Origin: Streptomyces sp. NK15101
GTDB lineage: Bacteria; Actinomycetota; Actinomycetes; Streptomycetales; Streptomycetaceae
Direction: 5' to 3'
Length of the DNA: 64,000 nt
Assembly: GCF_020400725.1 (NCBI RefSeq)
Contig: NZ_JAINVG010000029.1
Span: forward strand, 1-64,000
Notes under the pieces: generated by a model
Databases searched by the model: none
The model's input: the letters and a program-made list of their open reading frames with translations, nothing else
What the model was told of the DNA's origin: nothing
Made by a program: the position numbers and the translations under genes
Part shown: positions 44,515 to 52,152 of the stretch, piece by piece
Layout: the number at the start of each line of letters is the position of its first letter
Numbering within the stretch: position 1 is the stretch's first letter

Positions 44515-45827
44515 ACGACCCGAGTTCGAGCCTGCCCCGGCTCGGCCAGTGGCACGGGCCGGAGGAGCTGCAGCGCATCCAGGAGAAGCAGCTGTCGCAG
44601 ACGGTGTCCTGGGCCGCCCGCTCACCGTTCTACCGCGGGCGGCTGGACACGGCGGCCCTGCCCGCCACCGCCGCCGATCTCGCCGGCCTGCCGCTGACGA
44701 CCAAGCAGGACCTGCGGGACAACTACCCCTTCGGGATGCTCGCCGTCCCGAAGGCGCGCCTGGCCACGTACCACGAGTCGAGCGGGACCGCCGGCCGGCC
44801 GACCCCCTCGTACTACACGGCGGAGGACTGGACCGACCTCGCCGAGCGCTTCGCCCGCAAGTGGATCGGGATGTCCGACGAGGACGTCTTCCTGGTGCGC
44901 ACCCCGTACGCGCTGCTGCTGACGGGGCACCTCGCGCACGCGGCGGGACGGCTGACCGGGGCCACGGTGGTGCCCGGCGACAACCGGTCGCTGGCCATGC
45001 CGTACGCCCGCGTGGTCCGCACCATGCACGACCTCGGGGTCACGCTCACCTGGTCGGTGCCCACCGAATGCCTCATCTGGGCCGTCGCGGCGACCGCGGC
45101 CGGACACCGGCCGGACACCGACTTCCCCTCGCTGCGCGCGCTGTTCGTCGGCGGCGAGCCGCTCACCGACGCCCGCCGCCGCCGCATCAGCCGGCTGTGG
45201 GGGGTGCCGGTGATCGAGGAGTACGGCTCCACCGAGACCGGCAGCCTCGCCGGCGAGTGCCCGAACGGCCGGATGCACCTGTGGGCGGACCGGGCGCTGT
45301 TCGAGGTGTACGACCCGCAGACCGGCGGGGTCGGCACGGAGGGCGAGGGCCAGCTCGTGGTCACGCCGCTGTTCCGCGAGGCGATGCCCCTGCTGCGCTA
45401 CAACCTCGAGGACAACGTGTCGGTCTCCTACGACGACTGCGACTGCGGCTGGAACCTGCCCACCGTCCGGGTGCTCGGCCGGTCGGCCTTCGGCTACCGG
45501 GTCGGCGGCGCGACGATCACCCAGCACCGGCTGGAGGAGCTCGTCTTCTCCCTCCCGGAGTCCTACGGGGTGCTGTTCTGGCGGGCACGGGCCGAACCGG
45601 CGGCCCTGCGCGTCGAGATCGAGGTGGCCGAGGAGCACCGGACCGCCGCCGTGGCGGAACTGACCGCCTCGATACGTGCCGCCTTCGGCGTCGACAGCGA
45701 GGTCACCGGCCTGCCCCCGGGCACGCTGATCCCCCACGACGCGCTGACGGCCATGCCCGACGTGGTCAAACCGCGCAGCCTGTTCGGGCCCGACGAGGAC
45801 TGGGGCAAAGCGCTCCTCTACTACTGA
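44511..45827 (+). CDS. PaaK-like acyl-adenylate/CoA ligase
   Basis: A 438-residue adenylate-forming enzyme of the phenylacetate-CoA ligase branch. It has the P-loop-like HESSGTAGRPTPSYYT, the ATP motif IEEYGSTETGSLAGECP and a small C-terminal lid ending MPDVVKPRSLFG. An unusual DDCDCGW cysteine pair (near 307) is shared by this ligase group. GTG 44511 overlaps the amidohydrolase stop (GTGA). It should activate an aromatic acid, 3-hydroxyanthranilate or 3-amino-4-hydroxybenzoate, for condensation. BomJ (A33853) and NatL2 (nataxazole) are functional precedents. The exact acid and whether CoA is used cannot be read from the sequence. Confidence 0.88.
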   Translation: MNDPSSSLPRLGQWHGPEELQRIQEKQLSQTVSWAARSPFYRGRLDTAALPATAADLAGLPLTTKQDLRDNYPFGMLAVPKARLATYHESSGTAGRPTPSYYTAEDWTDLAERFARKWIGMSDEDVFLVRTPYALLLTGHLAHAAGRLTGATVVPGDNRSLAMPYARVVRTMHDLGVTLTWSVPTECLIWAVAATAAGHRPDTDFPSLRALFVGGEPLTDARRRRISRLWGVPVIEEYGSTETGSLAGECPNGRMHLWADRALFEVYDPQTGGVGTEGEGQLVVTPLFREAMPLLRYNLEDNVSVSYDDCDCGWNLPTVRVLGRSAFGYRVGGATITQHRLEELVFSLPESYGVLFWRARAEPAALRVEIEVAEEHRTAAVAELTASIRAAFGVDSEVTGLPPGTLIPHDALTAMPDVVKPRSLFGPDEDWGKALLYY

Positions 45828-45837
45828 GGCGGACGAC

Positions 45838-47025
45838 ATGCCACAGATACGGGTGGCCGTGGCCGGGGCCGGAATCGCCGGCCTCGCCTTCGCCCTCGCC
45901 CTTCGCCGGGCCGGCATCGACTGCCACCTCTACGAGCAGGCGGAGCAGCTGGCCGAGGTGGGCGCGGGCGTGCAGATCACGCCCAACGCCACCAGGCTGC
46001 TGCACCGGCTGGGGCTCCGTGACCGCCTGCGCACCGTCGCGGTGGCGCCGCAGGCGATCGAGATGCGCCGCTGGGACGACGGCGGCCTGCTCCAGCACAC
46101 GGAGCTGGGCGGCCTCGTCCGCCGGCGCTTCGGGGCGCCTTACTACGCCGTGCACCGCGCCCATCTGCACGACGCCCTGCTCTCCCTCGTCCCGCCCGAC
46201 CGGGTGCACCTCGGCGCCCGCATCACCGCGGTGACGCAGAGCGCCGAGGAAGCACGGCTGCACCTGGCCGACGGCACGACGGTGACGGCGGAACTCGTCG
46301 TGGGGGCCGACGGCATCCGCTCGGTCACCCGAGAGCAGATCATGGCCGACCGGCCGCGGTACTCCGGGCAGACGATCTTCCGGGGCCTGGTCCCGGCCGA
46401 CCGGGTGCCCTTCCTCACCGCCGCCCCCCGGGTGCGGCTGTGGCTCGGACCGGACCAGCACTGCGTGAGCTACCCGGTGTCCTCCGGCCGGCAGGTGAGC
46501 TTCGGCGCCACCCTCTCCGCCTCCGACTGGCGCGACGAGTCCTGGTCGACGCAGGGCGACCCCGCCGAGCTCGCCGCCGCGTACCAGGCCTGGCATCCGG
46601 ACGTCACCCGGCTGATCGGCGCGGCGGAGACGGTCACCCGATGGGCGCTGTACGACCGCGAGAGCCTCGACCGGCTGAGCGCCGGACGCGTGACCGTCAT
46701 CGGCGACGCCGCGCATCCGATGCTGCCCTTCCAGGCGCAGGGCGCCAACCAGGCGATCGAGGACGCCGTCGTGCTCGCGGTCTGCCTGGCGAAGGGGGGC
46801 AAGGGCGGCCTCGGCACGGCCCTGCGCCGCTACGAGCGGATCCGCCTGCCCCGCACCGCCCGGATCCAGCAGCAGTCCCGCGCCAACGCGACGACCTTCC
46901 ACCTCACCGACGGAGCCGAACAGCGCCGTCGCGACGCGTCCGCACAGACCTCCTCGGGTCTGGAGCGGCATGAGTGGCTGTTCGGATACGACGCCGAGCA
47001 GGCCGCCACCACCAGCAGGAGTTGA
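45838..47025 (+). CDS. FAD-dependent aromatic monooxygenase (salicylate hydroxylase type)
   Basis: A class A flavoprotein hydroxylase of 395 residues. The Rossmann FAD motif VAGAGIAGLAFALALRRAG is at the N-terminus, the conserved DG motif is in VVGADGIRSVTR, and the FAD-ribityl GD motif is VIGDAAHPMLPFQAQGANQAIED. The closest recognisable type is salicylate or 3-hydroxybenzoate hydroxylase, which hydroxylates ortho/para to an existing hydroxyl and sometimes decarboxylates. A hydroxylation or decarboxylative hydroxylation of an amino-hydroxybenzoate is expected. Its stop overlaps or abuts the next start (TGATG). Confidence 0.9.
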   Translation: MPQIRVAVAGAGIAGLAFALALRRAGIDCHLYEQAEQLAEVGAGVQITPNATRLLHRLGLRDRLRTVAVAPQAIEMRRWDDGGLLQHTELGGLVRRRFGAPYYAVHRAHLHDALLSLVPPDRVHLGARITAVTQSAEEARLHLADGTTVTAELVVGADGIRSVTREQIMADRPRYSGQTIFRGLVPADRVPFLTAAPRVRLWLGPDQHCVSYPVSSGRQVSFGATLSASDWRDESWSTQGDPAELAAAYQAWHPDVTRLIGAAETVTRWALYDRESLDRLSAGRVTVIGDAAHPMLPFQAQGANQAIEDAVVLAVCLAKGGKGGLGTALRRYERIRLPRTARIQQQSRANATTFHLTDGAEQRRRDASAQTSSGLERHEWLFGYDAEQAATTSRS

Positions 47026-47027
47026 TG

Positions 47028-47813
47028 ATGGAACTGACCGGAATCGAATCCAAGGTCGCCCTGGTCACCGGTGCGGCCCGAGGCATCGGTGCCGCCGTGG
47101 CGGCCACCCTGGCGGGCGCGGGGGCCCGTGTCGCGGCCGTGGACCGCGACCCCGAGGCGCTCACCACCGTCGTGACCAAGCTCGAAGCCGAGGGCACGAC
47201 CGTCCGCGGCTACGAGGCGGACGTGTGCGACAGCGAGTCGGTGGACGCGCTCGTGCGGCGCGTCGAGGACGAACTGGGGCCCGTCGGCATCCTCGTCAAC
47301 GCGGCCGGCGTGCTGCACACCGGCCGGGTGGTCGACCTGTCGGACCGGCAGTGGAACGAGATCTTCTCGGTCAACGCCGGCGGGGTGTTCCACATGTCCC
47401 GCGCGGTGGCCCGGCGGATGATCGGCCGCCGCCGCGGAGCGATCGTGACCGTGGCGTCCAACGCCGCCGGCGTGCCGCGCACGGAGATGTCCGCCTACGC
47501 CGCCTCCAAGGCGGCGTCCGCCCAGTTCACCCGCTGCCTGGGGCTGGAGCTCGCCGATCACGGCATCCGCTGCAACGTCGTCTCGCCCGGCTCGACGGAC
47601 ACGCCCATGCTGCGCGCGATGCTCGGCGAGGGCGGCGACACCCGGCAGGTGATCGAGGGCTCGCCGGGCGCGTACCGCGTCGGCATCCCGCTGCGGAAGC
47701 TGGCCCGGCCGCAGGACGTGGCCGAGGCCGTCGCCTACCTCGTGTCCGACCAGGCCGGTCACGTGACGATGCACGACCTCTACGTGGACGGCGGCGCCGC
47801 CCTCCACGTGTGA
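47028..47813 (+). CDS. SDR, 2,3-dihydro-3-hydroxyanthranilate (EntA/DhbA-like) dehydrogenase
   Basis: A classical short-chain dehydrogenase of 261 residues. The nucleotide motif is TGAARGIGAAV, followed by NAAG, catalytic Ser in VASNAAG and YAASK (Tyr and Lys intact). It resembles 2,3-dihydro-2,3-dihydroxybenzoate dehydrogenases. Between PhzE and PhzD functions, the fitting reaction is oxidation of trans-2,3-dihydro-3-hydroxyanthranilate to 3-hydroxyanthranilate, as established for benzoxazole clusters. ATG 47028 is 6 bp after AGGAG and is preferred over ATG 47025. Confidence 0.85.
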   Translation: MELTGIESKVALVTGAARGIGAAVAATLAGAGARVAAVDRDPEALTTVVTKLEAEGTTVRGYEADVCDSESVDALVRRVEDELGPVGILVNAAGVLHTGRVVDLSDRQWNEIFSVNAGGVFHMSRAVARRMIGRRRGAIVTVASNAAGVPRTEMSAYAASKAASAQFTRCLGLELADHGIRCNVVSPGSTDTPMLRAMLGEGGDTRQVIEGSPGAYRVGIPLRKLARPQDVAEAVAYLVSDQAGHVTMHDLYVDGGAALHV

Positions 47814-47847
47814 CGCCGGCCGACGGACCCCAGGAGACCTACCCACC

Positions 47848-48486
47848 ATGGCCATGAACCCGATCAAGCCGTACCGCATGCCCGGCCAGGGCGACCTGCC
47901 GACCCCGGCGGTGCCCTGGCGCCCGGACCCGGACCGCGCCGTCGTGCTGGTGCACGACATGCAGCGGTACTTCCTCCGCCCGTTCCCCGCCGGGCAGTCG
48001 CCGCTGACCGAACTCGTCGGCAACGTCGCCAAACTGCTCGCCGCGGCCCGCACGGCCGGAGTGCCGGTGACGTACACGGCGCAGCCCGGCGGGATGAGCC
48101 CCCGGGACCGCGGGCTGCTGCACGACTTCTGGGGCCCCGGCATGGGGGCCGACGAGGCCGACCGCGGCATCGTCGACGACGTCGCCCCCGAACAGGGCGA
48201 CACGGTGCTGACCAAGTGGCGCTACAGCGCGTTCTTCCGGAGCGATCTGGAGGAGCGGATGCGGAGCGCGGGACGGGACCAGCTCGTCGTCTGCGGCGTC
48301 TACGCGCACATGGGCTGCCTCATCACCGCCTGCGACGCGTTCAGCCGCGACATCCAGCCGTTCCTCGTGGCGGACGCCCTGGCCGACCTCTCCCTCGACG
48401 ACCACCTCATGGCGCTCCGCTACGCCGCGGACCGCTGCGCGGTGCCGCTGACCGCGGCCGACGCGCTGGCCGCGCTCACGGTCTGA
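47848..48486 (+). CDS. phzD: PhzD-like isochorismatase
   Basis: A 212-residue isochorismatase-fold hydrolase that removes pyruvate from ADIC to give 2,3-dihydro-3-hydroxyanthranilate. The catalytic Asp37 is in LVHDMQRYFLRPF. Other PhzD hallmarks are TAQPGGMSPRDRGLLHDFWGPGM, LTKWRYSAFF, VCGVYAHMGCLITACDAF and DIQPFLVADALADLS. The near-identity of these blocks to phenazine PhzD leaves little doubt. It follows the dehydrogenase by 34 bp. Confidence 0.95.
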   Translation: MAMNPIKPYRMPGQGDLPTPAVPWRPDPDRAVVLVHDMQRYFLRPFPAGQSPLTELVGNVAKLLAAARTAGVPVTYTAQPGGMSPRDRGLLHDFWGPGMGADEADRGIVDDVAPEQGDTVLTKWRYSAFFRSDLEERMRSAGRDQLVVCGVYAHMGCLITACDAFSRDIQPFLVADALADLSLDDHLMALRYAADRCAVPLTAADALAALTV

Positions 48487-48538
48487 GCCGGGCCCCCGGG
48501 CCCGGCCCGACCCCCACCCATCCATGGAGGAACACAGC

Positions 48539-49240
48539 ATGTCCGACCGCACGCACGTCGTCGTCATCGGCGGAACCTCGGGAATCGGGCGGCACTTCGC
48601 CCAGTCCTGCGCCGAACGGGGTGACGACGTGATCATCACCGGCCGCTCGGAGGAGCGGACCAAGAGCATCGCCCACGAGATCGGCGGGCGGACCCGCGGA
48701 ATCGCCCTGGAGCTGGCCGACCCGGAGGGGATCGCGGCCGCGCTGGCCGACGTGGGGCCCGTCGACCAGCTGGTGCTCGCGGCGGTCGACCGGGACCACA
48801 ACACGGTGCGCGCGTACCGGCCGGCCGACGCGATCCGGCTGCTGACGGCGAAGCTCATCGGCTACACGGAGGTGATGCACGCCCTCGCCCCGCGGATGAC
48901 CGACGACAGCGCCGCCGTCCTGATCGGCGGCCTGGCCAGCCACCGGCCCTACCCCGGCTCCACGTCCGTGACGACCGCCAACGGCGGCATCGGCGCGCTG
49001 GTCCGGACCCTGGCGGTGGAACTCTCGCCGATCCGGATCAACGCCCTGCACCCGGCCATCGTCGCGGACACGCCGTTCTGGAGCGACAAGCCGGCCGCAC
49101 GCGAGGCCGCCGGGGCGCGTGCGCTCTCCAAGCGGCCGGTGACGATGCGCGACTGCACCCACGCGATCAGGTTCCTGCTGGAGAACCGGGCGATCAACGG
49201 CATCAACCTGAACATCGACGGCGGGGAAGTGCTCATCTGA
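48539..49240 (+). CDS. short-chain dehydrogenase-like protein lacking catalytic Tyr and Lys
   Basis: A 233-residue Rossmann protein with an intact cofactor motif (VIGGTSGIGRHF) and SDR architecture. The catalytic helix reads STSVTTANGGIGAL: the Tyr position is V144 and the Lys position is N148, with the normal four-residue spacing. Ordinary SDR hydride transfer is therefore unlikely; a non-redox role or a substrate-driven reaction is possible. ATG 48539 is 8 bp after GGAGG; an upstream ATG at 48524 overlaps that site and is rejected. Its 3' end overlaps by 8 bp the convergent unknown gene. Confidence 0.85.
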   Translation: MSDRTHVVVIGGTSGIGRHFAQSCAERGDDVIITGRSEERTKSIAHEIGGRTRGIALELADPEGIAAALADVGPVDQLVLAAVDRDHNTVRAYRPADAIRLLTAKLIGYTEVMHALAPRMTDDSAAVLIGGLASHRPYPGSTSVTTANGGIGALVRTLAVELSPIRINALHPAIVADTPFWSDKPAAREAAGARALSKRPVTMRDCTHAIRFLLENRAINGINLNIDGGEVLI

Positions 49241-49991
49241 CGTCGGTCGTGACGCGCCACGGCCCCCACCAGCCGGTCGCGCCCTGTCCGTGCTCCCGCT
49301 CCGCGCGCGTGTAGCGGGAGAGGTCACGGGCCGAGAACAGGGCCATGCCGGCTTCGAAGCCCGTCACCGCTACCGGAAGCCGTGTCCCGTAGGCGAGCCG
49401 GCCGTCGACGTGGAACTCCGCCTCCGACGTGTCGGCCCGGTAGCCGATGGCGTACCGGTGCTCCTGTCCCGGCTCCGTCGGCACGTCCAGCACCACCCGG
49501 TGGATGAAGCGCTCGTGCGGCTGGGTCACGCCCGGCAGCGCCAGGCGCTCGATCACCGCGTACACGGTGTCGTTGGTCGCGGCGGCGTTGAGCACGACGC
49601 CGGTCTCCATGTCGAAGACGTTCACGGTGCCGAAGGCGTCGAGCAGGTCGTAGGGGACCTGACCGTAGGTCCGCACCCCCATCGTGACCTCGAACGACAG
49701 CCGGCCCGCCGGCGGCACGGCGAAGCGCCGCACCGACCGGTACATCTGCTTGGCGTTGTTCTGCCGCGGGTCCCTGTCGTGGAACCGGGTGAACGGGTTC
49801 ACGGTCAGCTCCAGTCGCCCGTCTCCGGTGCGTATCCGGGCGTTGCGGTCCCGGTACTGGTGCCGTTCGCCGTCGGCCCCGGTGATCGACATGACCGTCC
49901 AGCGGCCGGGGTCGAGTTCCGCGCGCGTGAAGTCGTCGTACGTCCACGCATCGGTCTGAGGCAGTGACTCGGTCTGAGGCAGCGACGTCAT
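49233..49991 (-). CDS. conserved hypothetical protein (possibly DUF6081-like)
   Basis: A 252-residue soluble protein without signal peptide or membrane segment. It is rich in beta-type sequence (GRLSFEVTMGVRTYGQ, HRYAIGYRADTSEAEFHVDGRLAYGT) and starts with WTYDDFTRAELDPGRW. A concanavalin-like jelly-roll is plausible. The YDDF opening recalls DUF6081 proteins, from memory only. ATG 49991 is the minimal start; an ATG at 50027 is possible. It diverges from the monooxygenase gene across a region with a 20-bp palindrome, so it may be co-regulated with it. Function unknown. Confidence 0.65.
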   Translation of the reverse strand: MTSLPQTESLPQTDAWTYDDFTRAELDPGRWTVMSITGADGERHQYRDRNARIRTGDGRLELTVNPFTRFHDRDPRQNNAKQMYRSVRRFAVPPAGRLSFEVTMGVRTYGQVPYDLLDAFGTVNVFDMETGVVLNAAATNDTVYAVIERLALPGVTQPHERFIHRVVLDVPTEPGQEHRYAIGYRADTSEAEFHVDGRLAYGTRLPVAVTGFEAGMALFSARDLSRYTRAEREHGQGATGWWGPWRVTTDVR

Positions 49992-50113
49992 GCCGCCACC
50001 ATCGTTCCCGGCGCGGCCCCCGGCCATCACCCGTTCACGCCGTTCGGCCGGGGACGCGCGCCATGTCTTCACCGCTCCCGGGAATCCCGTGAATGGGTCA
50101 TGCCGGTACGGGA

Positions 50114-50162
50114 GTTCGAACCGAGACTGCGTACTGACCGCCCCACGTGGGGCGGTTCGAAC
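50114..50162. promoter_or_regulatory. divergent operator: 20-bp perfect palindrome flanked by two GTTCGAAC boxes
   Basis: ACCGCCCCACGTGGGGCGGT at 50137-50156 is a perfect palindrome. GTTCGAAC occurs at 50114-50121 and 50155-50162, exactly 41 bp apart, each within an extended gttcgaaccga context. It lies between the divergent hypothetical gene and the monooxygenase. StrR-type regulators recognise GTTCGA-based boxes, and a StrR-like gene lies in this cluster. Confidence 0.6.
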
Positions 50163-50189
50163 CGACCCAGCGCTCTTGGAGGGGCAATC

Positions 50190-51788
50190 GTGGAGCCGGT
50201 ACCGGTACTGATCGTGGGCGCGGGCCCCATCGGGATGATCGCCGCCCTGGCGCTCGCCCGGCAGGGCGTCCCCTGCGTCCTCGTCGACCAGGGCGTCGAG
50301 ACCTCCGTCCATCCCAAGCTGGACTACGTCAACAGCCGCAGCATGGAGTTCCTCCGCCGGCTCGGCATCGCCGACGACATCCGCGCGGCCGGCGTCGCCC
50401 CCGAGCACCGGGCCGACGTGATCTGGTCGACCGGCCTCGCCGGCGAGCCGATCACCACCTGGGACCTTCCCTCGGTGGCCGAGGAACGGCGGCGCATCAC
50501 CGAGCGGAACGACGGCACCCAGCCGGCCGAGCCGGGCCAGCGCATCTCCCAGATCGAGCTGGAGCCGGTGCTGCGCGCGCACTGCCGGCGCGAGCCCCTG
50601 GTCGAGCTGCGCTGCGGCCTGCGGTTCGACACGCTCACCCAGGACGACGAGGGCGTGACCAGCACCCTGGTCGACACGATGACCGACGAGCAGGTCCCGC
50701 TGCGCTCCCGGTACGTGATCGGGTGCGACGGCGCGTCGAGCCGGGTCCGCGACGTCGTGGGCATCGGCGAGGAGGGCTTCGACGTCCCCGGGCTGCCCGG
50801 CGCCTTCATGGTGCACTTCAAGAGCCGGGACCTGGACACCCTGCACCGGCACGGCCGGTTCTGGCACTACTTCGCCTTCCGGTACGTCATCATCGCCCAG
50901 GACGAGGTGGACACCTGGACGGTCCACGTCAACGGGCAGGACCCGGCCGAGTTCGACACCCCGCCGGCCGATCCGGAGGCCTTCCTGCTGGAGACGCTGG
51001 GCACCGAGCTGAAGATCGACAAGGTGCTGCTGACCTCCCGCTGGCGACCCGGCTTCATGATCGCGGACCGCTACCGCGCCGGACGGGTCCTCCTCGCCGG
51101 CGACTCCGCCCACCGCATGTTCCCCACCGGCGCCTATGGGATGAACACCGGCATCGGCGACGCGATCGACGCGGCCTGGAAGATCGCCGCCCTGGTCAAG
51201 GGCTTCGGCGGCCCGGCGCTGCTGGACAGCTACCACGACGAACGCCGCCCGGTGGGCCTGCTCAACATGCACACCTCGCACCGGCACCTCGGCGTCCACC
51301 TGAAGGCGGGAACGCTCCTGCGCGAGGGCGCCCCGCCGGAAGCCGTCGCCGCCCACCTCGACGCCGAGCGGGGCGAGAACGAGTACCGGGGGATCGAACT
51401 CGGCTACCGCTACCGCGACTCGCCCGTCATCTGCCACGAGGACGGTCCCGAACCCGCGTGGAGCCCCCGGGAGTACACGCCGACGACCTGGCCCGGAAGC
51501 CGCCCGCCCGGTCTCCTCGTCGAGGACGGCACGCCGATCCTCGACCGCTTCGGACCGTCCTTCACGCTGGTCGACTTCGCCGGCGACGGCCGCGCGCGAC
51601 CCCTCCTCGACGCGGCGGCCGCCCAGGGGCTGCCGGTCGCCCACACCGTGGTCACCGACGCCGGTGCCCGGCGGATCTGGGAACGCGACCTGGTCCTCCT
51701 CCGGCCCGACCACCACGTGGCCTGGCGCGGGAACGAGCCGCACCCGGACCCGGCCGCCGTGATCCGGCGGGTGAGGGGCGCCGGGTGA
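50190..51788 (+). CDS. FAD-dependent monooxygenase (phenol hydroxylase/PgaE type, with thioredoxin-like C-terminal domain)
   Basis: A class A flavin hydroxylase of 532 residues. It has the N-terminal VLIVGAGPIGMIAALALARQG, a DG motif in VIGCDGASSRVRDVVG and the FAD motif VLLAGDSAHRMFPTGAYGMNTGIGDAIDAAWK. A C-terminal extension of about 130 residues ends in LLRPDHHVAWRG, the signature of the thioredoxin-like domain in phenol hydroxylase/polyketide hydroxylase enzymes. GTG 50190 has GGAGGGG upstream. It probably oxygenates the aromatic or the late meroterpenoid intermediate; epoxidation of a prenyl double bond before cyclisation is another possibility. Confidence 0.9.
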   Translation: MEPVPVLIVGAGPIGMIAALALARQGVPCVLVDQGVETSVHPKLDYVNSRSMEFLRRLGIADDIRAAGVAPEHRADVIWSTGLAGEPITTWDLPSVAEERRRITERNDGTQPAEPGQRISQIELEPVLRAHCRREPLVELRCGLRFDTLTQDDEGVTSTLVDTMTDEQVPLRSRYVIGCDGASSRVRDVVGIGEEGFDVPGLPGAFMVHFKSRDLDTLHRHGRFWHYFAFRYVIIAQDEVDTWTVHVNGQDPAEFDTPPADPEAFLLETLGTELKIDKVLLTSRWRPGFMIADRYRAGRVLLAGDSAHRMFPTGAYGMNTGIGDAIDAAWKIAALVKGFGGPALLDSYHDERRPVGLLNMHTSHRHLGVHLKAGTLLREGAPPEAVAAHLDAERGENEYRGIELGYRYRDSPVICHEDGPEPAWSPREYTPTTWPGSRPPGLLVEDGTPILDRFGPSFTLVDFAGDGRARPLLDAAAAQGLPVAHTVVTDAGARRIWERDLVLLRPDHHVAWRGNEPHPDPAAVIRRVRGAG

Positions 51789-52152
51789 GGCCTTCGACCA
51801 CCGCCCCGTCCCGCGTCCGCGCCGCACCCCGGCCTCCGGCCGGCGACCCGACGGCGCGCGGACGCGCCTAGGACCCGTCCGCGCGCCCAGGGCCCGCCCG
51901 ACCGTTCCCGTCGGGTCCGGCCCGCCCGGCCCGCACGCACGCCCAGGGCCTGTCCGACCATCGCCGTCGGATCCGGCCCGCCCGGCACACACGATCGCCG
52001 GCGACGGCGGCTCACCACGCGCCGTCGCCCTGCCTCACCCGGCCTCGCCGCCCGCACACACAGCGCGAAGACGTGATGTGCGGGCGCCGGCCGCCGGGAC
52101 ACGCCATCCGCACTCCTCCACCGGGCGGTGCTGATCCTCGACAGGAGCACAC
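51789..52152. other. non-coding gap with a 56-bp tandem duplication
   Basis: This 364-bp spacer separates the monooxygenase and DAHP synthase genes. A 56-bp unit beginning gcccagggcc at 51885 is repeated at 51941 with several substitutions. No ORF with coding character is seen. Confidence 0.6.

Noticed and set aside
38174..48486. A prenylated phenazine cluster
   Set aside because: PhzE, PhzD and DAHP synthase are present, but phzF, phzB/A and phzG are absent and an EntA/DhbA-like dehydrogenase diverts the intermediate to 3-hydroxyanthranilate.
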